Part shown: one piece after another, positions 23,655-34,389 of the stretch
How the letters are laid out: every line of letters begins with the position of its first letter
How positions within the stretch are numbered: position 1 is the first letter of the stretch
Assembly (NCBI GenBank): GCA_922989275.2
Contig: OV277864.1
Coordinates: forward strand, 52,513,550 to 52,577,549
Direction of reading: 5' to 3'
From: Gari tellinella
Lineage: Eukaryota; Mollusca; Bivalvia; Cardiida; Psammobiidae
Length of the DNA stretch: 64,000 bases
Notes under the pieces: model-generated
The model's input: only the letters and a program-made list of their open reading frames with translations
What the model was told of the DNA's origin: nothing
The model's database searches: none
Program-made: the position numbers and the translations under genes

Positions 23655-23730
23655 CTGGCCCAATGACTCAAGCGTAAGACTGCGAAACTTGAGGTCAGAC
23701 GTTTGAATCATGTGGAATGCAAAACTTTGT
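23655..23730 (+). repeat. tRNA-like sequence, probably an old SINE head
   Basis: TGGCCCAATGACTCAAGCG resembles a pol III A box region, and AGGTCAGACGTTTGAATCATG resembles a B box at tRNA-like spacing. It does not make a convincing cloverleaf, so a working tRNA gene is unlikely. Confidence 0.35.
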
Positions 23731-24129
23731 TGTTTCTTTTATCATGTTTATTTGCTGTTTGATTATAATATTTAGCTCAATTTTTCGAAAAAAGACGACT
23801 TATTGTCGCCAATCTGGCGCCTGTGGTTTTTCAGTTGGTTTCTAGGGTCATCTTTTGTTCGACAACATTTCTTAATAACCGTCTAGGGTAATCGTTTTAA
23901 GCTAAGAGCTGAGACTAGAAGTGCAGAATTTTTAACAACACCGTCTAAATGGTTCTACCTATATCAAACCAGATCTTACCTTAAAGTTTGATTTAAAAAT
24001 ACGTTCAATTTTATTTAACTTATTACAGATTATAAACCTAACTGACACGTTAATGTGTATACATCTAATTAAGATTCAGCTGAACAAGAAACATTATGTA
24101 CCTCTACTTCTACCAGGTACTGGCCACAT

Positions 24130-24693
24130 TCAACACTTTGAATATAATTGCCAGGGGCTGGAGTCTGGAGGGAGGTTGTTCCACTCCTTGATTGTCTGCG
24201 GGAAAAACGAGTGTTGTCGATAGTTGGTAGAACAGTGTGGAATCCGAAAGGCGTGTGATGCTGTGTGACGAGAACGGCGAGTGTTTGGTATAAGGCGGTC
24301 TGTCTTGTCAACAGCAACTAGATCGTTGGAGATTTTATACAGAAGAGTTAGTCTGGTTAGTTGTCTTCTGTCCTGTAGTGATGGTCACTGAAGGTCTTGT
24401 AACATCTCCATGACACTGGATCTGTTTCGGTAGTTGTTTGTCGTAAACCGAGCCCCGCGGCGCTGGACTTTTTCCAGCTTATAAATATATGTGGTTTCGT
24501 ATGGGTCCCATACTGCTGCGGCATACTCGGTTGTAGGGCGTACAAGAGACATGTAGGCTGCTTCTTTAGTAGGGATGGATGAAATGAAAAGGTTCCTTCG
24601 TACAAAATTTAGAGTGTTACTAGCTTAGTTAGCGATAGAGTTTATGTGTTCTCCCCAGTCTAGTTGATTATTTATAGTAAGGCCGAGGTAGTA
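24130..24693 (-). pseudogene. Non-LTR retrotransposon RT ORF, C-terminal fragment
   Basis: On the minus strand one frame of about 187 codons reads through the region C-terminal to the reverse-transcriptase domain. From 24693 down: YLGLTINNQLDWGEHINSI, NTLNFVRRNLF, VRPTTEYAAAVWDPYE, KLEKVQRRGARFTTNNYRN, RRQLTRLTLLYKISNDLV, then NYRQHSFFPQTIKEWNNLPP, ending at a TGA (24130-24132). RP..EYA..VWDPY, LE.VQRRAARF and SFFPRTI.WN.LP are hallmarks of the Jockey/CR1/L2 group. Two internal stops (a TAA after SIAN and a TGA where Trp is expected after LQDLQ) show decay. The endonuclease and RT catalytic core are missing, as expected for 5' truncation. Confidence 0.88.
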
Positions 24694-26694
24694 AGGCTAG
24701 CCAGTTTAACATATGCAACTGTTACATATAATAAAACAAGTACATGTATTCCAATTACCGTGTGGTATTTCTTATTTATTCCAGTCGAACACAAACTATC
24801 AATGAAACTGACATCTTGATAAAAATAGAATATCGACCGTTGCTTATGTATAACTATATAAATTATTGCATTGCGAATTATTCACCTACAAGCTAAGATA
24901 GTCGTAAATTGCACTGTAAGGCAGGTTTTGAAATTCGTGATAATCAGTTTTATCATTCAAGATAATACTATTTCTATACTAAAGGTTGTTCTGTTGAAAC
25001 GGGCATCGTTAGCCATGAGTTTACCGTCCACACACTAAAATCGAAAACATGTTTAACAAATACTTGAAACCAAATGCGATGCAAACATACTCATATCAAT
25101 TGTAATTGTTGAATCACCGGTAATATGCAGATAACTAAAATCCGATAACCGTTCAAAAGCCAATATCAACAGTAGACGACGTTTACCGTTTTATAGCAAT
25201 GCAAAACACAAGCTAGTGCTTAGAAATTGTCTTAAATAGCCTATGGGCCCAGATACAATTATTATGTAATAAGATTATCATTTTCATAGCCTTTCTATGA
25301 TTTGCTTAAAAGTCGATAACTGCAAATGTCTTTCAACCTGTGTTGTTTATATCTTAGAAATGTCGGTTATTTATTGCATAATCAAGAAAGTGCTATATAA
25401 GTCTAGAGATATATTATTAGCAAAACTATATATTAATAAATTGTTGAAACAATTCATTTTGAGATATAATTATTATTTATGTATATAATTATAGTAAAGT
25501 GTTTTTCAATATTTATGTGAAAGGCATAGCTAGCTTTGTATGTGTATTACTGTAAATCTTGAAATGTTGAGTAATATTAACGAATAGATGCAGGATCACT
25601 TGAACATAAAATAAGCGATGCATTTTCCTTTAGGTAAATTTATGACTCATGCAAACACGCCACAGAACAAAACTATTATGGCTTGTGGAAACCAATATGT
25701 TTCAATTTATAACTGCATGATGAATGTACAATTAGTATGCGGGATTTCTCCTTAGGTATAGTATCATGTTCAAGTGTATGACATGTTTAAATGGACATGT
25801 TAAACCACGGCGAGATAGTAAGGCACGTGGCTTTTCGGCACCATGTAAGTTGAAGTGCATCATAGGAACTATTTGAAATTGGTAATAACAGTTGTTAACA
25901 GTTATATCCACCTAAATATGTTTTTGAAGATATGTGCACCCGTAAGTGTAGTCAAACGTACACGTTGAAGTGAGACATAGACACCCTTTTTGGAAAATAA
26001 GCGCACGAGTACGTGTACATGTAGGCACACGTACCCGTTCACGTACAAGTAAAGACTCGAAACCTCTCTTAGTAGACTAATGATTCTGAACTTTCATAAT
26101 GTTAATTGATAGTCCTTTGACAGTATGATAGACGGATAGATATGTGATGCAATGCTAGTGTGTGAAACCTAGTACTTACAGGAATGAGCCTACCTGGGTA
26201 CTTTATTTTGCAAAGCATCAATCGTTTTAAATGAAATCTGTTTTTATACTAAGCTGTAAAAACTTTGGAGTCAGTTCAGATACCTCGGCATATACCAATT
26301 CGATTGCATATAACATCAATGATTCAGTACAACGCGTTGATTGAGAAAGACCCTAGTATTTCTAATTGGGAAAGTAGCTTTAACATTCATTATTTTAATT
26401 AATTATGTAGACATACATATAACACATATTAACTTTGACACTCTATTATAAGAATTAAACCCTTCTTACCGACACAGATGTAATTGCGACATATCTTAGG
26501 ATGTAAGTACATGTATGTGAAAAACATTTCTCCGTGACATATCATTTAATCGAAAGTGCTGCAATTGTCACTTTCTTTGGTTATTTCAGTTTTAACTTTT
26601 CCAACATAAAATACGTCGTCTGCATCATTTGTCACAGCTTGTTATATAAGCATTCTATATCCAATCAAATTGGCGCAATATTTATTGTGAGGTA
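24694..26694. other. No gene recognised
   Basis: AT-rich. Between about 25930 and 26050 ACGT-containing words (GTACACGTT, GTACGTGTACATG, CACGTACCCG) are frequent, but with no repeat structure I can define. Confidence 0.45.
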
Positions 26695-26900
26695 TTTACT
26701 CATTCGCCGTTATTGTGTCGTCTGCTTCAATATTGATATCTGCAAAATTGTTTCAAAGTTAGATTAATGTTAAGGTTATATTACTTTATGAATATTGATA
26801 CGAGTTTCAAAGAGTATGGATGAGCAGACGCCAAATGATGCGATGTCTGATCTGGATCAAAACTGTTTACTAGGTAAACTTTATGTAACTCCGGCGGTGA
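26695..26900 (+). mobile_element. Family E MITE, 5'-truncated
   Basis: CGCCGTTATTGTGTCGTCTGC, then GTTTCAAAGTTAG, then a core GAGCAGACGCC / AAATGATGCGATGTCTGATCTGGATCAAAACTG. This matches the interior of the copy at 53316. TTAACCC was not found at the left. Confidence 0.6.
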
Positions 26901-27176
26901 CAGTCAAACAATTTGGAATGATATAACACAGCATGTATCAAAGATGTATCATGTGTATCAAATTATTACTGTTTGCAGCAAGCATATACAAAACGCAAGC
27001 TACGTGTAAAAACAAGAAATGAAAGCACTTTCTGAAGTCTATTTCTCCATGCTATTACGATTTCATTTACATTCAAACTTGCTCGAATAGATATTACACA
27101 TACGAAGTTGGGAATATTGTCAATGAAGGTTTAGAAACAAAGTTGTAACTAACATATACCGACTACTCGATATGTC

Positions 27177-27427
27177 TTAACCACATACCCTATAGCCCGT
27201 TTCTAGTATAGAAGATAGGTGGCAACTTAAAGCAGGTTGAAAGTAAAGCAGATTGCGCCATATGGCGCATTCTGCTTTACTTTCAGCCTGCTTTAAGCCA
27301 TTACCTGCTAGAATAAGGAAAGTATTAAATATGACACATAATCATTACGGTATATATTGGAACTATTTTCTTCAGCGGATGAATCAAATGAATGTGCTAA
27401 AAGTCGCTTCTATAAGGAAATGGTTAA
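27177..27427 (-). mobile_element. Family H MITE (TTAA-ended)
   Basis: TTAACCACATACCCTATAG at the left and GGAAATGGTTAA at the right. The central palindrome CTTAAAGCAGGTTGAAAG ... CTTTCAGCCTGCTTTAAG has an apex GCAGATTGCGCCATATGGCGCATTCTGC. It is a reverse copy of the element at 56864: the outer text TTTTCTTCAGCGGATGAATC corresponds to GATTCATCCGCTGAAGAAAA-type sequence there. The frame at 27253-27456 runs through it. Confidence 0.8.
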
Positions 27428-27520
27428 TGAACTTTTTCAGGCAAGTGGCGACGTAATATACGCAAAAGTAAATGCAGAAAATCTGAGTATAATATTTTAA
27501 GCGTAAACTAGTATTATGTT

Positions 27521-27667
27521 CAGTACAACCTTTCTATAGCGGCCACTAAAAAGTGATAATTGGTTGTATAAATGACAGGTGACAGCTTAAGGCAGGGTGA
27601 CAGTCACCTGTCGAAAACACCTAATAAATTATCATATTGTTGGCGATGTTATAGAGAGGTTTTACTG
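27521..27667. mobile_element. Family C MITE, short core
   Basis: CAGTACAACCTTTCTATAGC ... TAGAGAGGTTTTACTG, followed by TA. The central palindrome is reduced to GGTGACAGCTTAAGGCAGGGTGACAG / TCACCTGTC, so most of one half of the core has been lost. Confidence 0.75.
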
Positions 27668-27997
27668 TATATGTTGTTGTCAGACCTCAAGTAGTAAATT
27701 AGTTTCTTTCAAAATAATTGAGGTAACTGCCTTTTGCCTTAACCTATTGAATGGGAGGATCGACATAGCTAAACGTTTACCCTGGCCTTAAAATACATAT
27801 AGAGGACGCCGTTACAGTTGCTAACCCAGCATCTGGTTTCATCAAATTAATATTATAGGGTGGGTAAAGTTTATTTCAGCAATAGTTTGTCATAGTTTTG
27901 CTATAAATAAAGTTGGTGCCGCGCAAGAACCAAATATGTTTGGGTATGGGCGAGGCGCCAGTTTGCCGACAGCGCAACCCTAAACAGATGGTTCGTA

Positions 27998-28243
27998 CAG
28001 TGGAAAATCTTTTATTCTTTCCCGTTTAAACGCAAACGTACGCAAACGCAAAACACTAAAACGTAGAAAAGTACAACTTTTGGACAATTCTGATAATTCA
28101 TGTTTATCTTGCTGGCAAACAGTTTGGAGCCTGATCAGACGCCGGGTTACCCGGCGTCTGATCTGGCTCCAAACTGTTTGCACTGCAAAAAATAGTTTTA
28201 GCGTAAACGCGTTTATTGGGAAAGAGTAACACATTCTCCACTG
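27998..28243 (-). mobile_element. Family A MITE, complete
   Basis: TA-flanked, CAGTGGAAAATCTTTTATTC ... ACATTCTCCACTG. The core at 28116-28180 (CAAACAGTTTGGAGCCTGATC, AGACGCCGGGTTACCCGGCG, TCTGATCTGGCTCCAAACTG) is nearly perfect, which argues for a fairly young copy. Minus-strand frames at 27980-28292 are read-throughs. Confidence 0.9.
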
Positions 28244-28384
28244 TAGTATTACAGAAATCACTACAGTTCTGGTAAACCCCGATTGGTTTCATACTTATTT
28301 TCCTTCAATTGAATTGATTTAAGTATCAACTTAGAAGAAAAGAATCAGTAATCTGGTACTGGACGGGTTGACCCTTTCTCTCTC

Positions 28385-28556
28385 AAGATTGCTTAAAAGC
28401 GCATTTGCAAACAGTTTGTCGTTGCGCGGCGTCTTTTCAGGATCTGAACTGTTTGACACTCGTTTTGAAAGTCATCCTGCCTTATTCTTTAACTTTCAAA
28501 CGATATTGCAGACAAAAACAATTGAAGCAGACGATAATAAAGCGGTGAAGGGGTGA
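28385..28556 (-). mobile_element. Family E MITE, reverse and truncated
   Basis: GCAAACAGTTTGTCG / TTGCGCGGCGTC / TTTTCAGGATCTGAACTGTTTGAC, then CACTCGTTTTGAAAG and TTGAAGCAGACGAT, the reverse of the family E interior. The core is shortened at its apex. Confidence 0.55.
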
Positions 28557-28587
28557 AAATATCACAACGAATTTGGCATTGGACGAG

Positions 28588-28814
28588 TAAACTCATTGAG
28601 CCCTAGTGACACATATATTGGTCATTTACCAAATGTGTACCTGTAAAGAGTACACTTGTCCTATACAAACAGTGAAGTCCCTGATCTGGTCAGGGAGTTC
28701 ACTGTTTGTCATTTTGCAATTTTTTACAAAAAAAACCCTACATAGTCTAAAATGGACCAGGCTTTATTTCAAACTTCAATTGTCCATGGAATGTGTCAGT
28801 GGATAATGAGTTAA
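28588..28814 (+). mobile_element. Family I MITE with collapsed core
   Basis: Ends TAAACTCATTGAGCCC and GGATAATGAGTTAA. The core at 28666-28708 has CAAACAGTGAAGTCCCTGATC joined directly to TGGTCAGGGAGTTCACTGTTTG, so the GGGCTCC inner stem seen at 16956 has been lost while both outer arms remain. Confidence 0.75.
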
Positions 28815-30255
28815 TCCATTTAAGGTTGTAAAACAAAGTGGCGTTTAGTCACATGGCATGTCACCTACAGTTAACGTCAAATGTTCACCTCCATTAATGT
28901 AACCAACTGCATCAAATGGGTAGTACTGCTGATACTATTGAATATCATGAAGTTTGTTTCTAGGATAGTTACTGACAGTAAAACAAGAGGACAGCCGAGT
29001 TAATCTAATAACTAGTCCCACGGTATTGTTATATCCTTGAATAGAAATTAAAAACAAAATTTATATTGAGAGAAACACAAACCATCGAATAGGCCGTAGA
29101 CGTTTTAAACTACCAATACAAATTTTCCTAGTTTTGCCGGATTCGCAAGCAATGTAATTATTCAGTAAGTTGTGTTTCCATGGCCATTATTGCTAACTCA
29201 AAATGATGTCGACATTCAAAGCAGATAAGGAAAGGCAGAAAGTCAACGTAGAATCCTTTATATACACGTGTATGTTTAAGGTGTCACCATATAAAACATA
29301 CACAATATATTGCAATCGTTTCATTACTTTATCAAATGTATCGTCTTTTATTCCGTGTATAGCTTTAGATCTTTTAAGCTGAAACTGATCATAACCACTA
29401 ATAACCAATAACATTACACGGAACTAGCAATCGCACATTATTATTAGAACTTCAAACTTTAGAAATTAATTCTGTTTTATTTTACAATGTAATTATCATG
29501 TTTGAATTAGAGAGAATACAGGCAAAATAAGTTCAGTTTATTTGTTGGTTTTGTTCTGTTATATTGAATAGTTTGTTGCCATCCACAGTTTTGACAACTT
29601 TACTGTAGGAAAATTGAATATATCTTCAGCTGACCTCTCTGGGCTAAGACGCATACATGTACCTAAGATTGACATGCAACCAATTTAGCAACTGAAACCA
29701 ATATATTACTGACACTTTGCTTATAAAACAAAAAGTGTGTTTGGTTCATGTTTTGGACTTAGACATAAATAGCGATGTTCATCATATTGTTCATTTGATA
29801 ACTTTTCTACTGTTTTGAAAATATATACAATATTCAATCTTAGCATTGTTGCATAGCTCGTTTTGACATGCAACCAGTTAAAGTCAAAGTTTATGAGAGT
29901 ACTGGTGACAGTTTTAAACGGAACCCAATTAAATTTATAGCGATAATTCTGAAAACAATGTTTCGTGTTATATATTATTTATAGTAGGATTTCCAACATT
30001 TTGTATATACAAAAAACTTATAAAGTTGAAAAATATCTAAAGAAACTGCAAAACACCTGATATGGCCTTAAACGTGTTATTAAGTGATTGAAACACTTTG
30101 ATATTTTTCAGACATACTTGGACATTATCTATACATATGATCCTTAGTTTTCGTTACACAATCTCAAAGAAATCTTTCAACAGCCGCGAAATCGACAACA
30201 CTCGGTTCCGCCTCGTTTTAAAGCACCATGCCACGTTCCTGGTCCGTAAACTCTT
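28815..30255. other. No gene recognised
   Basis: AT-rich, no exon or repeat family recognised. The 73-codon minus-strand frame at 29193-29414 has no motif. Confidence 0.45.
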
Positions 30256-30451
30256 TCAACCCTACATACATCTGTAGACATTACTGAAAACAAATGCAAA
30301 CAGTGTAGACCCTGATCAGAGGGCTTCGATAGAGGGTTTCTGTTGTCATACCAAACAATGTAACAGTAGGCTGGTTCAAAATGCCTGTACTAGAAGATTC
30401 CAAAAGGATCATTAATACACAGGAGGACAAATTTAGGGTTGAAAAGGTTAA
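30256..30451 (+). mobile_element. TTAA-ended MITE (D/I type), degenerate
   Basis: TCAACCCTACATAC at the left and GAAAAGGTTAA at the right. The core at about 30299-30345 (CAAACAGTGTAGACCCTGATC, AGAGGGCTTCGATAG, AGGGTTTCTG) combines the family D outer arm (TGTAGAC) with the family I inner stem (AGAGGGCT). The right arm is eroded. Confidence 0.55.
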
Positions 30452-30817
30452 CTATTTGTACAGAAAACAAAGTGAAAGTGGGTTTGCTTAATTTTACAAT
30501 TATCATGTTCTGTTTATGTTTGTCGGTGGATTACAAGGAAATGGTAGTTGATTATCACTTGATAATTTCACTGTTTCAAGCCGTGAGATTATCGTCGCGC
30601 GAGCTTCTTTTATAAATTTTCCCCGTATAGTCTAAGCTGTAGACCACTTTTATTTGCGGTGAAAGGACCATACAACCTTTTGGTACTATCTTATAGCTTA
30701 TTTCCTCAGGAGTTCGGAAACAATCGTCTGACGCGTATTTAGGTAGTGATAAGGGGAGATAATTGAGGTTAAAGTTGTCTGCCCTTGGATTTTTAAGCAA
30801 AAAATGACATCCATATT

Positions 30818-31545
30818 GGGCTTTTATTTCATGTGTTACAGATTTAAAAAAGGTATTTTGTTAGCATTTATCAATGTAGTTTACCTAAATACAAATTTTG
30901 AAAATGTTTCAGGAAAGTTTCAGACTCATTGAAATCCAAAATGGCCGCCAAAATGACTAATTTTAGTAACATTTCAGCTTTTGGGGCAATAACATTACTT
31001 ATATTGACTACAATTGATACTCATATGGAACAATTTTAGTTGATTCGTATTGTACATCAACTTAGATATCATACTAGCTTTTTATTTGATGAGTTTCCTG
31101 TCATCCAGTGCTGAGATAATCCAAAATGGCCGCCGTATATACCTACCTTATTAATATCTACTTACATAAATTTTCTTGATTGGGGCTTTCATTTCCTTTG
31201 TAAGATATTCAAAATGGTATTTCATAAGCAATTATTAAAGAAGTTTCCCAAAATACATATTTTGAAAATGTTTTAGGATAGTTTCAGAGCTATTGTAATC
31301 CAAAATGGCTACCGAATGGCTATTTTTAGTAACAATTAAGCTTTTTGATCAACTCAACTACTTTTATTGACTGTATTTGATATTTTATAAACAATTTTAG
31401 CTGTTTCTTATTGAATATTAACTGAAAAAGTCCAGTAAGCTTTTAATTAGATTTGTTCCTGTCATCCAGTGCTGATATAATCCAAAATGGCTGCCGTTTA
31501 TACCTTTTTGCTATATATTTCTACTAATATAAATTTTCTTGATTT
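30818..31545. repeat. Two 365-bp tandem repeats in the left arm
   Basis: Unit 1 starts GGGCTTTTATTTCATGTG at 30818 and unit 2 GGGCTTTCATTTCCTTTG at 31183. Both contain TTTTGAAAATGTTT, ATCCAAAATGGC, CTGTCATCCAGTGCTGA, then ATCCAAAATGGC again, and ATAAATTTTCTTGATT. Units match with many substitutions, so the duplication is old. The right arm (about 35640-36357) has the same two units in inverted form, so the tandem duplication preceded formation of the inverted structure or was copied with it. Confidence 0.8.
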
Positions 31546-32787
31546 AAAATGTTATGCAAATATTTTATGTTTGTGTCTTTCCATGTCTTTGTGCCAAATA
31601 TAGTTCAATCTGATAAATGCTGAAGTTGGTAATGCTTTTACAGGATAATAGTCAGGCCTTTATTGACCACCATACAATTAAAATGTTTATTAGATCAATA
31701 TTGATTTTGTCTGATACAGATATAAGGATATATATGCCAATAAAGGGGATATTTCTTTCAAATGTTGAACCTATTTATTATTACTTAGTATCAAAATAAA
31801 TGGATAAAATTTGAAGTGCTGTATAAAAGCCTATATTTTGTTCGCGGTTGTGTAATGTACATGTACACAAACCACATATTTGCCATTAGTTTTCGCGGGT
31901 TAGTGAAAATTGTTATTTTCAGTTGATTGTTATGTATATACATGGAGAATATTCGTCTTACATGGATGAATCATGGTTTATCAAGCAAGGCATTTAATAA
32001 GTGGTTCAAAGTCTGGGTAATTTCGTCTGGTTTTTTTTAAATCTACGGAAACAAATATGGGACGAATGTTAACCACTGAATGGTACAAAAAGCCCCATGA
32101 AGCTAAATACCCTTTTCACTTATTTAACGGATTCCCTTAGGAGAAACTCTGATCTTAGCGAAGCTATTTTTCCTTTTTTTTACAAGTGCAATGTAGATAG
32201 ATTGGAAGCTAGGTACTAATAAGTCGAGGAATTTTGCCTTGTTCATTAACAAAACCCAGTACTTACGTGAAGTCAAATCTTTGATGTTAAGACCTGGCAC
32301 AAATGTGATTTTATCAGACGAGAGAGACGTTGTGTCTCCAAATATGTGTCCATTATTCTTCCAGTGTCATTTAATGATTCAATAGGTAACCCTGTGAGTT
32401 TATACAGCAATGGCAATGCTGTTTTGGGCCCGATGCATTCCGTTTTTGACTTCAGAGACAGTATGGCAATGTATATTCTGCAACCGGTATGTATTATTAT
32501 AACTTATCGAAATCAAAGGGTTGATCCTAGAAAAAGTATCCGGGAAAATGCGAAACAATAGAAACAATAAAGACAATATGATTATGATGATGCTCTGAGA
32601 TGTGACAATGAGCGTCATTAAAGCAAGGGAGGCCATGCACCATCACAGTTGTAACACGAACTTTAAATAAACTCTTAAAAGGAATCATAGTATTAAAGAG
32701 AAAGTAACTAAATCAGATCAAGATTCTTGGCAATCTGACCATTGAATGTTCTCAAGGATCACGTTTCTGAAACACTAATTGACTCCG

Positions 32788-33067
32788 ATTTGATTTGATT
32801 TGTTTTGATTTTACGTCGCTTTCAACAGTATTTCAGTCATATCGTGACGTCCAGCTAATTACAGGTGGAGGAAGACCCCAGAAGTCATTTATGCACTGTT
32901 TCAGGCACAAATTGGCAACTGGGTAGAACCACCGACCTTCCGCAAGCCAGCTGGAAGGCTTCCCCACATGAAAAACCCGAACGACCCTACTGGGATTCGA
33001 ACTCACAGCGGTGAGGAGCTTAGTGATGTAAGTCACAGTGACTATACCACTAGGCCACGGAGGCCCC
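32788..33067 (-). mobile_element. tRNA-derived SINE with 13-bp target-site duplication
   Basis: Flanked by CTAATTGACTCCG at 32775-32787 and 33068-33080. On the minus strand it starts GGGGGCCTCCGTGGCCTAGTG (A box TGGCCTAGTGG), has GTGAGTTCGAATCCCAG (B box) about 60 bp later, and ends in a CAAAT-repeat tail. The tail side contains CGTCACGATATGACTGAAATA, part of a central domain I recall from molluscan V-SINE-type elements (RUDI is the named example), though I cannot verify the family. The matching site in the right arm of the foldback is empty, so it inserted after the two arms existed. Confidence 0.88.
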
Positions 33068-33080
33068 CTAATTGACTCCG

Positions 33081-33765
33081 AAGGCGTTGCGATTTTAACT
33101 TTCTTTCATATAATTATGCTACATTGATGTTCTCAATGAAGGTGGTAATCCTCACAGGCTTGAAGTCTGGGTGACAGGACTAGCAGGATTTTCCCGCAAT
33201 TGAAGTTCGTTCAATGATCTAACAATAGTTGAACTTTTCTTTCCAAACAGACCTAATAAAAGGCAATGAAATCAAAAGGGCAAATTTTGACTACAATTCA
33301 ACTGTACTGGCAATATCTTATTTGCAATGCTGAATCAAACACCTAAAAAAGGCCTACCTGAACCCTTAACTGTCGAAACTCTAGTGAAGGGTCAAACTTA
33401 GCTGCAAGGTGACTCGAAGTGATTCTTAAATGAATGTGCTATACACAGGTTCAACTTCTAGCGCTAGACTGATAGTCATTGCAGGCTAGTTACAGCAAAT
33501 TGAAAATTATATTCTATGAGTGTATAAAGTGTAGGTTTCATATCATACCAACTAAGTGCATGTATATTTTTGCAACCGACCGTTAATAAAGTTGAATCTT
33601 AGCAACTCTGACTAGACGATTTGTCAATACATATATCTTGCTTTCTTTTACTTTAAAACATTTATAAGAGCATCTGATTGTGGGTTTTAATCTTCACCAC
33701 ATATTCTCGCGTAACTATAGTTCATGTATATATCTTACGTTGACTTATATTACATGTACTGTATA
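33081..33765. other. Left-arm-only segment of the foldback element
   Basis: No counterpart in the right arm, where pairing resumes directly. Either an insertion into the left arm or a deletion from the right. No termini, open frame or family recognised. Confidence 0.55.
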
Positions 33766-34100
33766 ATTATACTCTTACATATACATGGACCATTGCTTCA
33801 CTATCAGGTGCAGTGACAAGTGAAAGAACAGCCTGTTTGGTCAAGACTTTTCCAGTGACACAATGTTTGCTGCAAGTCATGGAAATATAAGAACAGGAAA
33901 GCACCTCACTATGGGTCTTGGAATCAAAAGTCTAACCTTTCTAGAAAGGTTATTAATATTCTCAACCATATCTGTCATAGCAGAAACTACATGGGAGTAG
34001 AATAACTGGTATAATGCCCAACTCCAGACCAGTTGTCAAACCAGTTGTAACAATCTCTAAAAAGTTGACATTTAACACTCACTTACGGTAATTCTGTAGC

Positions 34101-34301
34101 TTATTCAGTTTTCAGTTCTTCTACTGGCATGTGGTTTATGTGATGACTCATATGGTTCAGAATATTAATAACCTTTTTAGAACCTGTCAGGCTTTTAATA
34201 CCAAGAATCATAGTTAGGTACTTTCCTTTTTTCCACATGACTTCCAAAATACTATCGCAAGAAACAGTCTTGGCCAAATAGACTGTTATTTCACTTCTCA
34301 C
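34101..34301 (-). pseudogene. Decayed ORF in the right arm near the apex
   Basis: 66 codons ending at a TGA- or TAA-type stop near the loop; the peptide includes ILGIKSLTGSKKVINILNHM and INHMPVEELKTE. The left arm carries the same sequence at about 33810-34000 on the plus strand, but with stops. Repetitive uncharacterised proteins with a similar LTGSKKVI..LN..GHSISY pattern occur in cnidarian and molluscan genomes; that comparison is from memory. Presence in both arms suggests it is part of the element's own coding sequence. Confidence 0.5.
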
Positions 34302-34389
34302 TGCGCCTAAAACTAAAACAGAGTTATTACATGTACATGTACCGGTATATGTAAGAGAAGTGTTTCTTGGACATGCTCCTTGGGAACAT

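Noticed and set aside
30576..30800. 74-codon minus-strand ORF crossing the left end of the foldback element
   Set aside because: It spans the element boundary, so it cannot be an ancestral gene of either the element or the host.
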